From Planctomycetota bacterium (GTDB lineage Bacteria; Planctomycetota; UBA1135; JACQFD01), in the NCBI GenBank assembly GCA_016200225.1, contig JACQFD010000029.1, positions 62,001 to 126,000 on the forward strand: 64,000 nt of DNA, given 5' to 3'. Numbering within the stretch: position 1 is the first letter of the stretch; each line of letters starts with the position of its first letter. The notes under the pieces are model-generated. The model saw only the letters and a list, made by a program, of their open reading frames with translations, had not been told where the DNA came from and ran no database searches. Both the position numbers and the translations under genes were made by a program. Shown piece after piece: positions 17,654 through 25,813 of this stretch.

Positions 17654-18350
17654 CGCCCTTGATTCCTTCCTTGCTCCATTTCTTGGAAGTCGGGCAAACG
17701 GACGACAGGATGCAATTCGGACACTCCGGCGTTCGCGAATGGCAATATTCCTCCGCGACGCGGACGAGACCGTACGCAAGATTTACCGGATCGCCCTCGG
17801 AGATGTCGAGCAGCGTTTTCTTGGCTTTTGATACTAACAATTCCTTGCCCTTCGGCAGCCACTGCAAACGCTGCGCGACGCGCGTCAGATGATTCGAAAG
17901 CGCGATGTCGGGTTCCGTTTTGTAGTATTGTAGCGAACATTCGATCGCCTGCACCATCGCATAATCGATTCCCGGCAGCCCCGCGAGAAACGTCGAACGT
18001 TTTTCTTTATCTTCTTCGCGGAGAAATTCGGCGTCGAGCATGTGCCTTTCTGTAAAAAGCTTGCTCAACATCTCGCGAAGGCGGAGCGCGCGCGACTCGG
18101 GGTCGGACACGCCCGACTCCGCAATGATCGCGCGCATATCCTCGATGCGCCCGAGACGTAGTTCGTTCCAGTCGACGAACACGTCCTTCAGTTTTTGTAA
18201 GACAATGTCAACTTTCTCGTGGGGCGCCTCGCGGCCCAGAATTAGTAAAATGAGGCGCTCCAGCATCGGCGTGTCTTTAAAACACCGATACTTCTGATAA
18301 TGCTTCGCCAACAAGGCGAGCACGTCGCTCGGATTTGCCCGGCTCGTCAC
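17625..18350 (-). CDS. Endonuclease III-like HhH-GPD protein, catalytic residues apparently lost
   Basis: This 241-residue relative of the Nth/MutY base-excision glycosylases ends with a perfect iron-sulfur loop, C-x6-C-x2-C-x5-C (CHSRTPECPNCILSSVC). The hairpin LPGxG region reads LPGIDYAMVQAIECS, where a Lys is expected (LPGxGxKTA). The VDTHV segment that carries the catalytic Asp reads ALSNHLTRV. Both catalytic residues therefore look replaced while fold and cluster are kept. It could be a DNA-binding or damage-sensing protein rather than an active enzyme. It lies just upstream of, and overlaps, the Maf gene. Confidence 0.8.
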   Translation of the reverse strand: MTSRANPSDVLALLAKHYQKYRCFKDTPMLERLILLILGREAPHEKVDIVLQKLKDVFVDWNELRLGRIEDMRAIIAESGVSDPESRALRLREMLSKLFTERHMLDAEFLREEDKEKRSTFLAGLPGIDYAMVQAIECSLQYYKTEPDIALSNHLTRVAQRLQWLPKGKELLVSKAKKTLLDISEGDPVNLAYGLVRVAEEYCHSRTPECPNCILSSVCPTSKKWSKEGIKGDAEESASLQ

Positions 18351-18379
18351 GTTAATGAACGGGGATCTGTAGTATTAAA

Positions 18380-18835
18380 CTACGACTTGGCCGGCTCGGA
18401 CGCGTTCGGATTGGACGCGGCAGCCGGATTGGACGCGGCCGGATTGGAGGCGGCGGCGGCTGCCGCAGCCTTCGCCGCGGCTCGCTTGAGTCGCCCGACT
18501 TCCTTCTTGAATCGAGCGGGCTTGCGCTTCGTTCCGCCGAGGCCTTTCTTGCCCGCCGGACGCGTGCGCACGCGGCGCTTCTTCACGCGAAGCACGACGC
18601 CGGATTCTTTTAGTAAACTCTGGCAAGTTTCTGTAAGAATCGCGCCGACGCTCACCCAATATTGGGCGCGCTCGACATTGATCGTAAGGCGCTTGTCGTC
18701 CTTTGCGATCGGATCATATGTACCAATAATTTCGACGACGCGCCCGTCGCTCTTCGCGCGCTCATCGGCGGCGACGACACGAAAGAACGGGCGATTTTTG
18801 CGACCGAGACGCTGACAACGAACGACGACTGCCAA
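18380..18835 (-). CDS. rpsP: 30S ribosomal protein S16 with long Ala-rich tail
   Basis: This encodes 151 residues. The first 80 are a normal S16 (VVVRCQRLGRKNRPFFRVVAADERAKSDGRVVEIIGTYDP). A basic linker and an Ala-rich tail follow, with SNPAA-type repeats (SNPAASNPAAASNPNASEP); bacterial S16 is normally about 80-90 residues, though long tails occur. The start is TTG with CAGGAG seven bases upstream. It lies downstream of ffh on the same strand, the common ffh-rpsP arrangement. It is followed by the endonuclease III-like gene. Confidence 0.95.
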   Translation of the reverse strand: MAVVVRCQRLGRKNRPFFRVVAADERAKSDGRVVEIIGTYDPIAKDDKRLTINVERAQYWVSVGAILTETCQSLLKESGVVLRVKKRRVRTRPAGKKGLGGTKRKPARFKKEVGRLKRAAAKAAAAAAASNPAASNPAAASNPNASEPAKS

Positions 18836-18980
18836 GGATAGCTCCTGTATTAGTTAAAGTTTTTGCTGGAGAGGTTGGATATGGATTGAACGGTTTATAT
18901 CAATTCCGCCCGACTCGCGCGATTTGCGGACGTGCGGAATTTGATCGATTGTATCCGACGGGTGAACGGGTTTTCGGCGC

Positions 18981-20384
18981 TCATCGGGAGAATCCCCCGC
19001 GGCCGCCGCCGCCCCCGCTCAGGCCGCGCTGCTGCTGAACGGCGCCGCGCTGCGCTTCTTTCATAAAACGGTTGCGCTCTTTCGGCGACATTTGCATTAC
19101 TTTCGAAAGCTGTTTCATTTGCTTTCGCATTTGATCGAATCCCTTTAATAATTCATTGACTTGCGAAAGCGAATTGCCGCTGCCGCGCGCGATCCGCTGC
19201 TTGCGGGAGAGGTCGATCGAATCCGGATTGCGGCGCTCCCACGCTGTCATGGATAAGTAAACAGCTTCCGTGCGCCCCATTTTGCTTTCGTCGACGTTAT
19301 CCATGACCTCGGACATCTGTCCGATGCCGGGGAGCATGCCGAGGACCTTTTTCATCGGCCCCATTTTTTTCATGCGCTGCAGGTTTTGATATAAATCGTT
19401 CAAGTCGAACTTGCCCGACATGAAACGCTCGGCCGTTTCTTCGACTTCGTCTTCTGTAAACGCTTTTTGCGCCTGTTCGACGAGTGAAACGACGTCGCCC
19501 ATGCCGAGAATGCGCGACGCCATGCGGTCGGGATGGAATGGCTCCAGATCCGCCGGTTTTTCGCCCAAACCTACAAATAGGATCGGCTTATTTGTAACAT
19601 GAACGATCGAGAGCGCTGCGCCGCCGCGGCTGTCGCCGTCGAGTTTTGTTAATATCGTTCCGGTGATCGCGAGGCGGCTGTCGAAGGCTTTCGCCGAGTT
19701 CACCGCGTCCTGGCCGGTCATGGCGTCGACCACGAGAATGACCGCGTGGGGTTTCGTGCGCGCCTGCACTTCGGCGACTTCCAACATTAACGCTTCGTCG
19801 ACGTGCAATCGTCCCGCGGTGTCGAGAATCACGACATCATAAAACTTCTTTTCCGCCTCCTTCACGGCGCGTTCGCCGATGCCCGAGGGGCGCCCGCCCG
19901 TTTCATGATAAACCGGAATTTCCAGTTGTTTTCCAAGTGTAATTAACTGTTCGATCGCGGCCGGGCGCTGTATGTCGAGCGCGGCGAGCAGCGGTTTCTT
20001 TCCTTGCTTGCGCGCCCACATTGCTAATTTTGCACAAGTGGTGGTTTTGCCCGATCCCTGCAAACCGGCCATCAACCAGACCGTCGGCGGATTCGACGCG
20101 AAACCGAGCGTCGCGGTCTGCGCGCCGAGGAGCTTCGTCAGCTCTTGATTAAATATACCAATAAACTGCTGCGCGGGCGTGACCGACTCGAGAACTTTTT
20201 CGCCGATCGAGCGGTCGCGGACGGTTTGGCACAATTGCCGGGCGACCGAAAAGTTAACATCGGCCTCGAGCAGCGCCTGGCGCACGAGACGCAACCCTTC
20301 CTCGACATTCGCCTCGGTGAGGCGGTCGTTCTTCGTGATGGCCCGGAAGGCCTTGGAGAGGGATTGGGTGAGCGACTCGAACAA
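18981..20384 (-). CDS. ffh: Signal recognition particle protein Ffh
   Basis: This 467-residue SRP GTPase binds SRP RNA and signal sequences and targets nascent membrane proteins to FtsY. The N domain begins MFESLTQSLSKAFRAI. G-domain motifs are GLQGSGKTTT (G1), DIQRPAAIEQL, DTAGRLHVD (G3) and TKLDGDSRGG (G4). The M domain has the Met-rich GMLPGIGQ region and SGNSLSQVNELLKGFDQMRKQM, ending in a GGGGGRGG tail. The start is TTG at 20384 with AAGG close upstream, matched to the family N-terminus. The 4.5S/SRP RNA gene is not seen here. Confidence 0.97.
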   Translation of the reverse strand: MFESLTQSLSKAFRAITKNDRLTEANVEEGLRLVRQALLEADVNFSVARQLCQTVRDRSIGEKVLESVTPAQQFIGIFNQELTKLLGAQTATLGFASNPPTVWLMAGLQGSGKTTTCAKLAMWARKQGKKPLLAALDIQRPAAIEQLITLGKQLEIPVYHETGGRPSGIGERAVKEAEKKFYDVVILDTAGRLHVDEALMLEVAEVQARTKPHAVILVVDAMTGQDAVNSAKAFDSRLAITGTILTKLDGDSRGGAALSIVHVTNKPILFVGLGEKPADLEPFHPDRMASRILGMGDVVSLVEQAQKAFTEDEVEETAERFMSGKFDLNDLYQNLQRMKKMGPMKKVLGMLPGIGQMSEVMDNVDESKMGRTEAVYLSMTAWERRNPDSIDLSRKQRIARGSGNSLSQVNELLKGFDQMRKQMKQLSKVMQMSPKERNRFMKEAQRGAVQQQRGLSGGGGGRGGFSR

Positions 20385-20546
20385 GCCTTGAATTAGAGAT
20401 CTCGGGGCCGGTGCAGGAATGGCCGGATCCGCCGAAAAAAATGGGCGGAAATGGTAACACCTGCGAGCAGTGCCGTGAAGTCGGCGTTTGCGGCGGCGCG
20501 TTCGGTTGCGTGCCGGCGGCGAATTCGCTGTAAACTCGCCGAGACC

Positions 20547-22040
20547 ATGGTTGTTTTGCCCTTTTCATTCGTGTTTTCAGTCGTGGCAGCCGTCCTTCCG
20601 CAGGGTCCGGGCAAGAGCGGACCCAATCTCGAAGGGGCCAAACACAAGCTGGTCGCGTCGGACGAGGCCAGCGTCAACGCGGGCGCCGCCGAATGCCTCG
20701 CGGCCAACAATCCGGAGGGCGCCGAATTATTATTAAAAACCATGTCGGGCTCGCAGCCCCACATGCGCGACATCGCGTTTTCGTTTTTGGAAAAATTTAC
20801 AAATCCGTACGCGATACAAGTAATCGAGAATGCTTGTAACAATTTCAAGGACGAAAACGTGCGCGCCTGGTGCGCCGATCTACTCGGCGCTTATTTTGCA
20901 AAAGTACATTTCGATCCGTTGTTTCACGCGCTTGCGGAAAATAATGTCGATATCAAATCCTCGGCGGCGCGCGCGCTCGGACGGTTGAAATCGAAGGACG
21001 CGGTGGCCAGGCTCGCCCCGCTCAAAGCTCATAATGATCCTCTCGTTCGCGCGAACGCGATCATTGCATGGGCGCTTTGCGATCCCAAAACCAACGGAAA
21101 GGGCCTCGTCGCCGCCGTGAACGATAAAGATGCCGGCGTGCGCACTGCGCTGCTCGCCGCCGTCCCGCTGGTCGCAGCCGATCAAACGCTGCCCGTGTCG
21201 AAAGGTAAAATTACAGATCCGGACTGGCGCGTGCGGCTTCAGGCGGTGCTGAACCTCGCGGAAGTCCGGCAAAAAGAATCCGTCGCGGCGCTCGTGATCT
21301 CGGCGGGCGACAACCGAAGAATTGTAGCGAAACGCGCCGAGGAAGCATTAGTACAAATGACCGGCAAGGGATTCCACGGCGGACAGGCGTGGAAAACATG
21401 GTGGGACGCGGAGGGCGAAAAGTATGAATTGCCCAACCCGACGAGCCTGCCGGCCGGAACGCAACCGGGCGCGCCTTCGGGCGAAACCGGCGTATTCTTT
21501 GGTTTGCCGATCGATAGCGATCACGTCGCGTTCTTTATCGATTGCGGCGCGACGATGGCGAATCAGGCGCCGGGCGGCGGCATGTCGAAGATGCAACAGG
21601 TCCTCGGCGAACTCGAGACGACGCTCAAGGCGATTCCGCAGGGCACGCGATTTAATGTTTACGCGTACTCCTCGCATCCGACGCCGTGGCAGCCGAAGCC
21701 GCAGATTCTTAATGAAAAATCCATGAAAGCGGCGCTCGATTTCCTGCGAAATCAAACGCTCGCCGGAAATAAGAATATTTGGGAGGCGCTGCGCGCGGCG
21801 CTCGCCGATCCTGATATCGATACTGTATATTTAATGTCCGACGGCGAACCCGAAGACGGTCTTTTCGTGCATTACAACCGCGTCGTGGATCATTTACAAA
21901 GAATCAATATATTAAGAAAACTCGTCGTCCATACGGTGCACGTCAGCGATCCTGGCTGGACGGCGGGCGTCACCGAATGGTATCGTTCGCAACTCCGCGA
22001 AATCGCGAAGGGAACGGGCGGCAAATACGTCGAAAAGTAA
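20547..22040 (+). CDS. Secreted HEAT-repeat and von Willebrand factor A domain protein
   Basis: This encodes 497 residues from the ATG at 20547, which begins a signal peptide (VVLPFSFVFSVVAAVLPQG); the frame is open 96 bases further up but reads as non-coding. Residues about 25-265 are HEAT-like helical repeats (KSSAARALGRLKSKDAVARLAPL, DPDWRVRLQAVLNLAEV). The C-terminal half is a vWA domain (DHVAFFIDCGATMAN, FNVYAYSS, DTVYLMSDGEPEDG). The metal site that is normally DxSxS reads DCGAT, so metal binding may be altered. It diverges from ffh across 162 bases. A periplasmic binding role is likely; the partner is unknown. Confidence 0.82.
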   Translation: MVVLPFSFVFSVVAAVLPQGPGKSGPNLEGAKHKLVASDEASVNAGAAECLAANNPEGAELLLKTMSGSQPHMRDIAFSFLEKFTNPYAIQVIENACNNFKDENVRAWCADLLGAYFAKVHFDPLFHALAENNVDIKSSAARALGRLKSKDAVARLAPLKAHNDPLVRANAIIAWALCDPKTNGKGLVAAVNDKDAGVRTALLAAVPLVAADQTLPVSKGKITDPDWRVRLQAVLNLAEVRQKESVAALVISAGDNRRIVAKRAEEALVQMTGKGFHGGQAWKTWWDAEGEKYELPNPTSLPAGTQPGAPSGETGVFFGLPIDSDHVAFFIDCGATMANQAPGGGMSKMQQVLGELETTLKAIPQGTRFNVYAYSSHPTPWQPKPQILNEKSMKAALDFLRNQTLAGNKNIWEALRAALADPDIDTVYLMSDGEPEDGLFVHYNRVVDHLQRINILRKLVVHTVHVSDPGWTAGVTEWYRSQLREIAKGTGGKYVEK

Positions 22041-22078
22041 GTTTCTCGGACGAACGGCGCGCGCGGAACGGTTAATTA

Positions 22079-23353
22079 CTATTCGTGCCGGAGCGCCTCG
22101 ACCGGATCCATCATCGCCGCGCGCCACGCGGGGTAGATGCCGAAGATGATTCCAACGGCGACGGAAATTCCGAACGCTAATATTGGAAACGCGGGAGTGA
22201 CGATCGTTTTTATGTTCGCGAGTTTTTCGACCGCGCCCGGAATCGCGATTCCAAGGCCGACGCCGAGAACGCCGCCGCAGGCGGAAAGCACGACCGTTTC
22301 GACGAGGAATTGTAAAATAATATGTTTTCGCTTCGCGCCGAGCGCGCGGCGAATGCCGATTTCGCGCGTGCGCTCGGTGACGGTCGCGAGCATGACGTTC
22401 ATGATGCCGATGCCGCCCACAAGCAGCGAAATGCCCGCGATCGACCCGAGTACGATATTGAATATTCGTTTCGTTTCGCGCGCCCGTTGTAACAATTCGA
22501 GCGGAACGACCACTTCATAATCCTTTTTTGCGTCGGTGTGATAGCGCGAGACCACTTCGCGAATGGCTTTGGCGGACGCCTCGACGTTTTCGACATCGTT
22601 AATCTGCGCGACGATTTGATGTAATTCGACGAGTTCGAATTCGCGAACGCCCGGGCGCAATTTGGCCGTCACGGAGCCGAACCAACGCCGCACCGTGCGC
22701 AGCGCGACAAACACTTCGCCTTCGACGTCCTTCGCCGCCGCCGCGGGACCGATATTTACAGTTTTAGGTTGAATCGTGCCGACGACGCGAAACGCCTCCG
22801 CGCCGATCTTAATAATTTTTCCGATGGACGTTTCGAACGGAAACAGGATCTTGGCGATATCGGACGTCATGACACAAACATTCGACGCGTCGATGTGATC
22901 GTCGTCGCAGAGGAGGCGTCCTTCGTCGAGACGCCGGCCTGTGACGTCGAAATAGTTAGGAAGCGTCCCGAGGATGCGCGGGCGCACCATGCGTTTTCCG
23001 TAGCGAACTTCATATCTCAATTCGCGCACCGGCACCGTTTCGCGAAGGTCGGGCACGGTCTCCTGAATGCGGTCGAGATCCTCGTCCGTCAGACCATAAA
23101 TAGTAACGCGTTGATTCTGTCCCGTCGCCCGCTTGTCCTCCGCCGGTTTTATCGATTGTATCAATATATTCGTGCTTCCGAGCTGGCGGATTTGTTCCTG
23201 CGCCTCCCATGACGCGCCCTCGCCGATTGCTAACATTGCGACGACCGAACTGACGCCGAAAAGGACGCCGAGCATCGTCAGCGCCGCGCGCAGTTTATGT
23301 TGTAATAGACCGCGGACGCCAAGGCGAAACGTCGGTCCGATGGCAACGGTCAT
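22079..23353 (-). CDS. MacB-type ABC transporter permease
   Basis: This 424-residue permease of the MacB/FtsX type has an N-terminal helix (LRAALTMLGVLFGVSSVVAMLAIGEGA), a large periplasmic domain (about residues 45-280) and three C-terminal helices. The conserved ERTREIGIRRALGAKRKHI coupling helix is present, and the gene ends FGIYPAWRAAMMDPVEALRHE. It lacks its own ATPase domain, which is the adjacent overlapping gene (4 bases). With the MFP and TolC-like genes just upstream it forms a tripartite exporter that extrudes periplasmic substrates rather than transporting across the inner membrane. Confidence 0.93.
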   Translation of the reverse strand: MTVAIGPTFRLGVRGLLQHKLRAALTMLGVLFGVSSVVAMLAIGEGASWEAQEQIRQLGSTNILIQSIKPAEDKRATGQNQRVTIYGLTDEDLDRIQETVPDLRETVPVRELRYEVRYGKRMVRPRILGTLPNYFDVTGRRLDEGRLLCDDDHIDASNVCVMTSDIAKILFPFETSIGKIIKIGAEAFRVVGTIQPKTVNIGPAAAAKDVEGEVFVALRTVRRWFGSVTAKLRPGVREFELVELHQIVAQINDVENVEASAKAIREVVSRYHTDAKKDYEVVVPLELLQRARETKRIFNIVLGSIAGISLLVGGIGIMNVMLATVTERTREIGIRRALGAKRKHIILQFLVETVVLSACGGVLGVGLGIAIPGAVEKLANIKTIVTPAFPILAFGISVAVGIIFGIYPAWRAAMMDPVEALRHE

Positions 23354-24078
23354 CGGCGCGCGCTCCCGGCGGCGGATTGCCGCATTTCTTCGATGCCGGC
23401 GACGCGGCCATCCTTTAAATTTAATATTCTGTCGGCGCGTTCGCCCACGGCGCGGTCGTGCGTGACGAGCACGATCGTTTTTCCCTCGGCGTGCAGTTCG
23501 TCGATTAAATTTAATATATCTCTCGCGGTCGTCGAATCCAGGTTTCCGGTCGCCTCGTCGGCGAGCAAAAGCGCGGGATCGTTCAGCAGCGCGCGCGCGA
23601 TCGCGACGCGCTGTTGCTGCCCGCCCGAAAGTTCGGTCGGGCGGTGTTTCATGCGCGAAGCGAGGCCGACGCGGTCGAGCAGATCTATAGCTTTCTTGCG
23701 CGCGTCGACGGGCGCCGTTCTTCGATACAAAAAGGGAACTTCAATATTTTCGAGAACCGTCAGTTGCGGAATTAAATTAAACGATTGAAATACGAATCCG
23801 ATCGCTTCATTGCGCAATTCGGACAATTCGTCGTCGTCGAGCGCCGCCACGTCGCGGCCCGCGAGCGTGAGTCGTCCCGAACTCGGCCGGTCGAGGCAGC
23901 CCAGAATATTTAACAATGTCGACTTGCCCGAACCGGACGTTCCCATGATCGCCCAATATTCGCCGCGCCCGATGCGCAGGTCCAGGCCATCGAGCGCGAT
24001 GACTGTATTTTCGCCCATCGGATATTCTTTACGAACATCCTCGAAGAGGGCGACGGGATCGACCGTCGAAAGGCCCAT
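23350..24078 (-). CDS. MacB/LolD-type ABC ATPase
   Basis: This 242-residue nucleotide-binding protein has Walker A in MGTSGSGKSTLLNILG, Q-loop FVFQSFNLIPQLTVLENI, signature [15 protein letters not shown], Walker B ALLLADEATGNLD and switch HDRAVG. The FNLIPxLT and EATGNLD forms are typical of the LolD/MacB group. It overlaps the permease start by 4 bases and starts 12 bases after the membrane-fusion gene. ATP binding and hydrolysis should drive the MacB permease mechanically across the membrane. Confidence 0.94.
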   Translation of the reverse strand: MGLSTVDPVALFEDVRKEYPMGENTVIALDGLDLRIGRGEYWAIMGTSGSGKSTLLNILGCLDRPSSGRLTLAGRDVAALDDDELSELRNEAIGFVFQSFNLIPQLTVLENIEVPFLYRRTAPVDARKKAIDLLDRVGLASRMKHRPTELSGGQQQRVAIARALLNDPALLLADEATGNLDSTTARDILNLIDELHAEGKTIVLVTHDRAVGERADRILNLKDGRVAGIEEMRQSAAGSARR

Positions 24079-24090
24079 GGATAATTAAAT

Positions 24091-25794
24091 TTACTTCTCG
24101 GTTTCCCGGGGCGTGTCGGAGGTGCGATTTTCTTTAATATTCTCGCCGGGCGCGCCGCCGCGCCGCCGCGAATTATTACCATTACCCGGCCACTGGCCCG
24201 ACGGCGACCCATCGCCCCCGCGCTGTCCGCCCATCATTCCCTTGCCGCGCCCCGGCTTCGAGGCCGTGTTGGATTGTTGCCCGTCCACGACTTCGCCAAC
24301 TTGGGTTTTTGGAGATTCGACGGCGAGATCCGAGGACATCCCCGGCGGCAACGATAACAAAACCACGTCGCCGACGACGACGCCGGTCTTGATTTGTACA
24401 TTTCGTTCGTTGGTGAGCCCGACTTCGACTTCGCGGGCGGTGGCGGTCGTGCCGGTCATGACATAACAAATCGGTTTTCCGGCGCGGCGGAATATGGCCT
24501 GCACCGGAACGTAAACCGCGTCGGGAATATCTTTAACTACAATTTCGATCGCGCAGGACATCTGCGGCCGGAATTCCTCGGTCGATACTTCAATTTCCAC
24601 TTCCGCGCGGTAGACCCGCAGATCGGGATTCATCCAGCGGGATTGCGAATCCGGAACGACGCTCAAATACGACACTTTCGCGGCGAGCGGTTTTTCCGGC
24701 GCGGGATCGACGGTGACGATCGCCGGTTGTCCGACTTCGATGGTGTCGACGACCGATTCATGAAATTTGGCTTCGGCGATCATGCGCGAAGGGTCGGGCA
24801 ATTCTAACAATTCCTCGCGTTCGCTCACGCGCGCGCCGATCGTTATCATTTCGTCCTGCCGGCGGCCGCCGTTGTTGCTCTGCGACGCATAGACCACGAC
24901 GCCGTCCGTCGGCGCGAGGATTTTCGATCTTGATATTTGCGTTTCGAGTTTCTTTAGTTTCTCGCGCTCGAGATCGAGCGTTTGCTCGCGGGCGCGCAGG
25001 AACGCCTCCGCCTGCGCTTTTTCGGCGGCGCCGAGATGGATGGCCCGATCCAGTTCGCGCTTGTCCTCGGCGATGTCGGATTCGAACAATTTCTGCTCAG
25101 TAGGCGCCTCGTAAATAACAATCAAATCGAGGTCGCGTTTCGCGAGCTCGAGATCGATTTTGTTACGATTGACATCGAGTTCGTCGTGCTCGAATTCGAT
25201 TTTTGTTAAGAATCCCGCATCGAACAGTTTCTTCGACCATTCATAACGCTCCTGCGCCTGCGCCAGGCTCTGCGCGGCAAGTGTAATCTTCGCTTCCTGA
25301 GCCTCTTTCTTCTGCGGAAGCGTTCCTTTTATATACTTTTCGAGATTGATCTGCGCGATTTCGAGAGTGACGCGCGATTTTTGAATCGCGCCCTCGGAGG
25401 TCGACTGTTGGATCGCGAGTTTTTCCTTCGCGTCGATCAAGGACGCCTCGGCTTCGTCGAAACTAATTTTCTGCTGAACCTGTTTTTCGACCTGCGTCGA
25501 AACATCGAGCTCGATTAACAATTCGCCCTGTTTGACGTTGCGCCCTTCCGGCACGACATAAAGAATCTTGGATTCGCCTTCGAGTTCGCTGCGGATCACC
25601 GTCGTTTTCTTAGCTTTCAAGTTGCCGCGCTCGACGGTCGAAATGCGCAATGGGCCCTTGATCACTTTCGCGATCGGTATCCCCTCGAACGAAAAGGACT
25701 TTTTTCCGGCGGTGAAATAATAATAACCCCCGATCGCGAGGACCGAGGCGCCCGCGGCTGCGGCGATCAGTTTGGTTCTGCCTGGTTGAATCAT
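24091..25794 (-). CDS. MacA-like membrane fusion protein with Gly-rich C-terminal tail
   Basis: This 567-residue periplasmic adaptor has an N-terminal membrane helix (about residues 8-27) and a first lipoyl half (VVPEGRNVKQGELLIELD). A long coiled-coil hairpin spans about residues 100-290 (SFDEAEASLIDAKEKL to LEREKLKKLETQI), followed by the second lipoyl half (SKILAPTDGVVVYASQS) and beta-barrel and membrane-proximal domains. It bridges a MacB permease and a TolC-like channel. The last 75 residues are low-complexity and rich in Gly, Arg and Asn (GRGKGMMGGQRGGDG), which is unusual for the family. It starts 19 bases after the TolC-like gene. Confidence 0.92.
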   Translation of the reverse strand: MIQPGRTKLIAAAAGASVLAIGGYYYFTAGKKSFSFEGIPIAKVIKGPLRISTVERGNLKAKKTTVIRSELEGESKILYVVPEGRNVKQGELLIELDVSTQVEKQVQQKISFDEAEASLIDAKEKLAIQQSTSEGAIQKSRVTLEIAQINLEKYIKGTLPQKKEAQEAKITLAAQSLAQAQERYEWSKKLFDAGFLTKIEFEHDELDVNRNKIDLELAKRDLDLIVIYEAPTEQKLFESDIAEDKRELDRAIHLGAAEKAQAEAFLRAREQTLDLEREKLKKLETQISRSKILAPTDGVVVYASQSNNGGRRQDEMITIGARVSEREELLELPDPSRMIAEAKFHESVVDTIEVGQPAIVTVDPAPEKPLAAKVSYLSVVPDSQSRWMNPDLRVYRAEVEIEVSTEEFRPQMSCAIEIVVKDIPDAVYVPVQAIFRRAGKPICYVMTGTTATAREVEVGLTNERNVQIKTGVVVGDVVLLSLPPGMSSDLAVESPKTQVGEVVDGQQSNTASKPGRGKGMMGGQRGGDGSPSGQWPGNGNNSRRRGGAPGENIKENRTSDTPRETEK

Positions 25795-25813
25795 TTGAAT
25801 TTACGGGCTGCGG

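Noticed and set aside
18836..20546. SRP RNA gene near ffh
   Set aside because: The flanking gaps are short and lack the conserved GGAA tetraloop hairpin with GNAR/asymmetric loop context.
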